DNA from: Bdellovibrionaceae bacterium UBA3535
GTDB taxonomy: Bacteria > Bdellovibrionota > Bdellovibrionia > Bdellovibrionales > UBA840
Direction of reading: 5' to 3'
Length of the DNA stretch: 16,445 nt
Assembly: GCA_002376845.1 (NCBI GenBank)
Contig: DFOS01000002.1
Span: forward strand, 1 to 16,445
The position numbers and the translations under genes are program-made. The notes under the pieces were generated by a model that did not search any database, had not been told where the DNA came from, and was given only the letters and a program-made list of their open reading frames with translations. Below are positions 15,054 to 16,445 of the stretch, one piece after another. Position 1 is the stretch's first letter. Each line of letters starts with the position of its first letter.

Positions 15054-16445
15054 ATGGGAAAAATCATCGGAATCGACTTAGGAACAACCAACTCAGTGGT
15101 GGCCGTCATGGAAAATGGCGAGCCCAAGATACTAACCAACGAAGAAGGCGCAAGAACCACTCCCTCAGTGGTAGCCTTCAGTAAAGATGGCTCGCGGCTT
15201 GTGGGGCAGGTGGCAAAACGCCAAGCTGTTACCAATCCAGAAAAAACCATTTATTCCGCCAAGCGTTTTATTGGCCGCAACTTTTCAGAGGTAAAAGAAG
15301 AAGCCAAACGTATTCCCTATAAATTGGTCGACAAAGGTGGTCAGCCAGCTTTTGATATTGATGGAGAAGTTTATACGCCGGAGCAAATTTCGGCACAAGT
15401 GCTGCAAAAACTAAAAAAGACAGCAGAAGATTATTTAGGGCAAGAAGTAAAAGAAGCCGTAATCACGGTGCCCGCATACTTTAACGATGCGCAAAGACAG
15501 GCGACCAAAGATGCCGGTAAAATTGCGGGTCTTGAGGTAAAGCGAATCATTAACGAGCCCACGGCAGCCGCGCTTGCCTACGGGCTTGATAAAAAAACCG
15601 ACCAGAAAATTGCCATCTTTGATTTTGGTGGAGGTACTTTTGATATTTCCATCCTAGAAGTGGGCGATGGTGTGGTGGAGGTAAAATCCACCAACGGTGA
15701 TACGCATCTGGGCGGCGATGATTTTGACTCGGCCATATTGGATTGGATGATTGAAGAATTTAAAAAAGAGCAAGGCATTGATTTAGAAAATGACAAAATG
15801 GCCTTGCAGCGCCTAAAAGAAGCGGCGGAGAAAGCCAAGATTGAGCTTTCTACCACCATGGAAACGGAGATCAACCTGCCGTTTATCACCGCCGATCAAT
15901 CCGGGCCAAAGCATATGCAAATGAAATTGTCGCGCTCCAAGTTTGACCAAATTACAGAGAGCTTGGTGCAGCGATCTCTTGATCCTTGTGAAAAGGCCAT
16001 GAAAGATGCCGGTTTAAGTAAAGGCGAAATTGATGAAGTGGTACTTGTTGGTGGCTCCACACGTATCCCCGCCATTCAAAATGCAGTGAAGAACTTTTTT
16101 GGTAAAGAGCCCAACCGTTCGGTGAATCCAGATGAAGTGGTAGCCATCGGCGCTGCGGTTCAAGGCGGCGTTTTGGGCGGCGATGTGAAGGATGTATTGC
16201 TTCTTGATGTGACCCCGCTTTCTTTGGGTATTGAAACCTTGGGCGGAGTTAGCACGAAATTGATTGAGCGAAACACCACCATTCCTTGCCGAAAATCCCA
16301 GGTCTTCTCTACAGCGGCAGACAATCAGCCTTCTGTGGATGTGCATGTCGTACAAGGGGAACGTGAAATGGCTGGGGATAATAAAACCCTTGGCCGCTTT
16401 GAGCTAGTTGGCATTCCGGCTGCTCCAAGAGGAGTTCCGCAAATT
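15054..16445 (+). CDS. dnaK: Chaperone DnaK (Hsp70), 3' end outside window
   Basis: ATP-driven Hsp70 chaperone. The first 464 residues are visible and in frame to the last base; a full DnaK is about 640, so the end of the substrate-binding domain and the lid lie beyond the window. Seen: phosphate-1 motif IGIDLGTTNS at the N-terminus, NEPTAAALAYG, phosphate-2 IFDFGGGTFDIS, adenosine motif VVLVGGSTRIP, and the interdomain linker DVLLLDVTP at 380-388, after which the beta-sandwich begins (SLGIETLGG). The ATG has AGGAG at 15043-15047 six bases upstream. It follows dnaJ by 61 bp and may be read both from the dnaJ transcript and from its own promoter. GrpE and HrcA genes are not visible here. Confidence 0.97.
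   Translation, partial: MGKIIGIDLGTTNSVVAVMENGEPKILTNEEGARTTPSVVAFSKDGSRLVGQVAKRQAVTNPEKTIYSAKRFIGRNFSEVKEEAKRIPYKLVDKGGQPAFDIDGEVYTPEQISAQVLQKLKKTAEDYLGQEVKEAVITVPAYFNDAQRQATKDAGKIAGLEVKRIINEPTAAALAYGLDKKTDQKIAIFDFGGGTFDISILEVGDGVVEVKSTNGDTHLGGDDFDSAILDWMIEEFKKEQGIDLENDKMALQRLKEAAEKAKIELSTTMETEINLPFITADQSGPKHMQMKLSRSKFDQITESLVQRSLDPCEKAMKDAGLSKGEIDEVVLVGGSTRIPAIQNAVKNFFGKEPNRSVNPDEVVAIGAAVQGGVLGGDVKDVLLLDVTPLSLGIETLGGVSTKLIERNTTIPCRKSQVFSTAADNQPSVDVHVVQGEREMAGDNKTLGRFELVGIPAAPRGVPQI

Noticed and set aside
15578..16355. Minus-strand open frames (103 and 113 codons) opposite dnaK
   Set aside because: They lie opposite the highly conserved ATPase domain of DnaK and carry no recognisable motif or start signal.

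Overview
The window is bacterial chromosome, and almost every gene lies on the + strand. I infer a predatory-type or delta-like bacterium of the Bdellovibrionota (Bdellovibrio/Oligoflexia relatives). The reasons are the order pilB-pilT-pilC-pilS-pilR-pilA-TPR gene, which matches the myxobacterial/Bdellovibrio type IV pilus locus, LPS-type (Gram-negative) glycosyltransferases, a DUF3108 lipoprotein, and moderately AT-rich composition by eye. The taxonomic call is an inference from content and order; no search was run.

Layout. (1) Positions 1-175 hold the C-terminal end of an open frame that resembles a transposase tail, followed by about 115 bp of non-coding DNA. (2) 292-1260 encodes a probable outer-envelope lipoprotein: a lipobox, a Pro/Glu-rich linker, then a DUF3108 domain. 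(3) 1326-5295 is a compact overlapping gene run: two family-9 (heptosyltransferase-like) glycosyltransferases, ribF (FAD synthesis) and a divergent shikimate-dehydrogenase-like protein that lacks the usual catalytic motifs. (4) 5405-13158 is the type IV pilus core: the extension ATPase PilB, retraction ATPase PilT, inner-membrane platform PilC, sensor kinase PilS, sigma-54 activator PilR and major pilin PilA. It is followed at 13163-13798 by a membrane-anchored TPR-like protein in the place where Myxococcus has pilG. (5) 13847-16445 encodes DnaJ and then DnaK, the latter cut by the window end. No grpE or hrcA is visible.

How the genes work together. PilB and PilT power extension and retraction of the PilA fibre through the PilC platform, and PilS/PilR is the expected sensor-regulator pair for pilin expression. 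The secretin and alignment genes (pilMNOPQ), the prepilin peptidase pilD and the minor pilins are not in this window. The glycosyltransferases and lipoprotein concern the envelope. DnaJ/DnaK is the Hsp70 chaperone pair, in the less usual dnaJ-first order.

This is largely a conserved housekeeping and motility region, and I see no clear new defence, mobile or biosynthetic system. The items most worth a second look are the degenerate shikimate-dehydrogenase-like gene, a dyad symmetry sitting over a promoter-like sequence in front of pilR, the apparent absence of a sigma-54 site before pilA despite the adjacent PilR gene, the low-complexity C-terminal half of the pilin, the orphan PilG-like protein, and a possible heat-shock promoter before dnaK.
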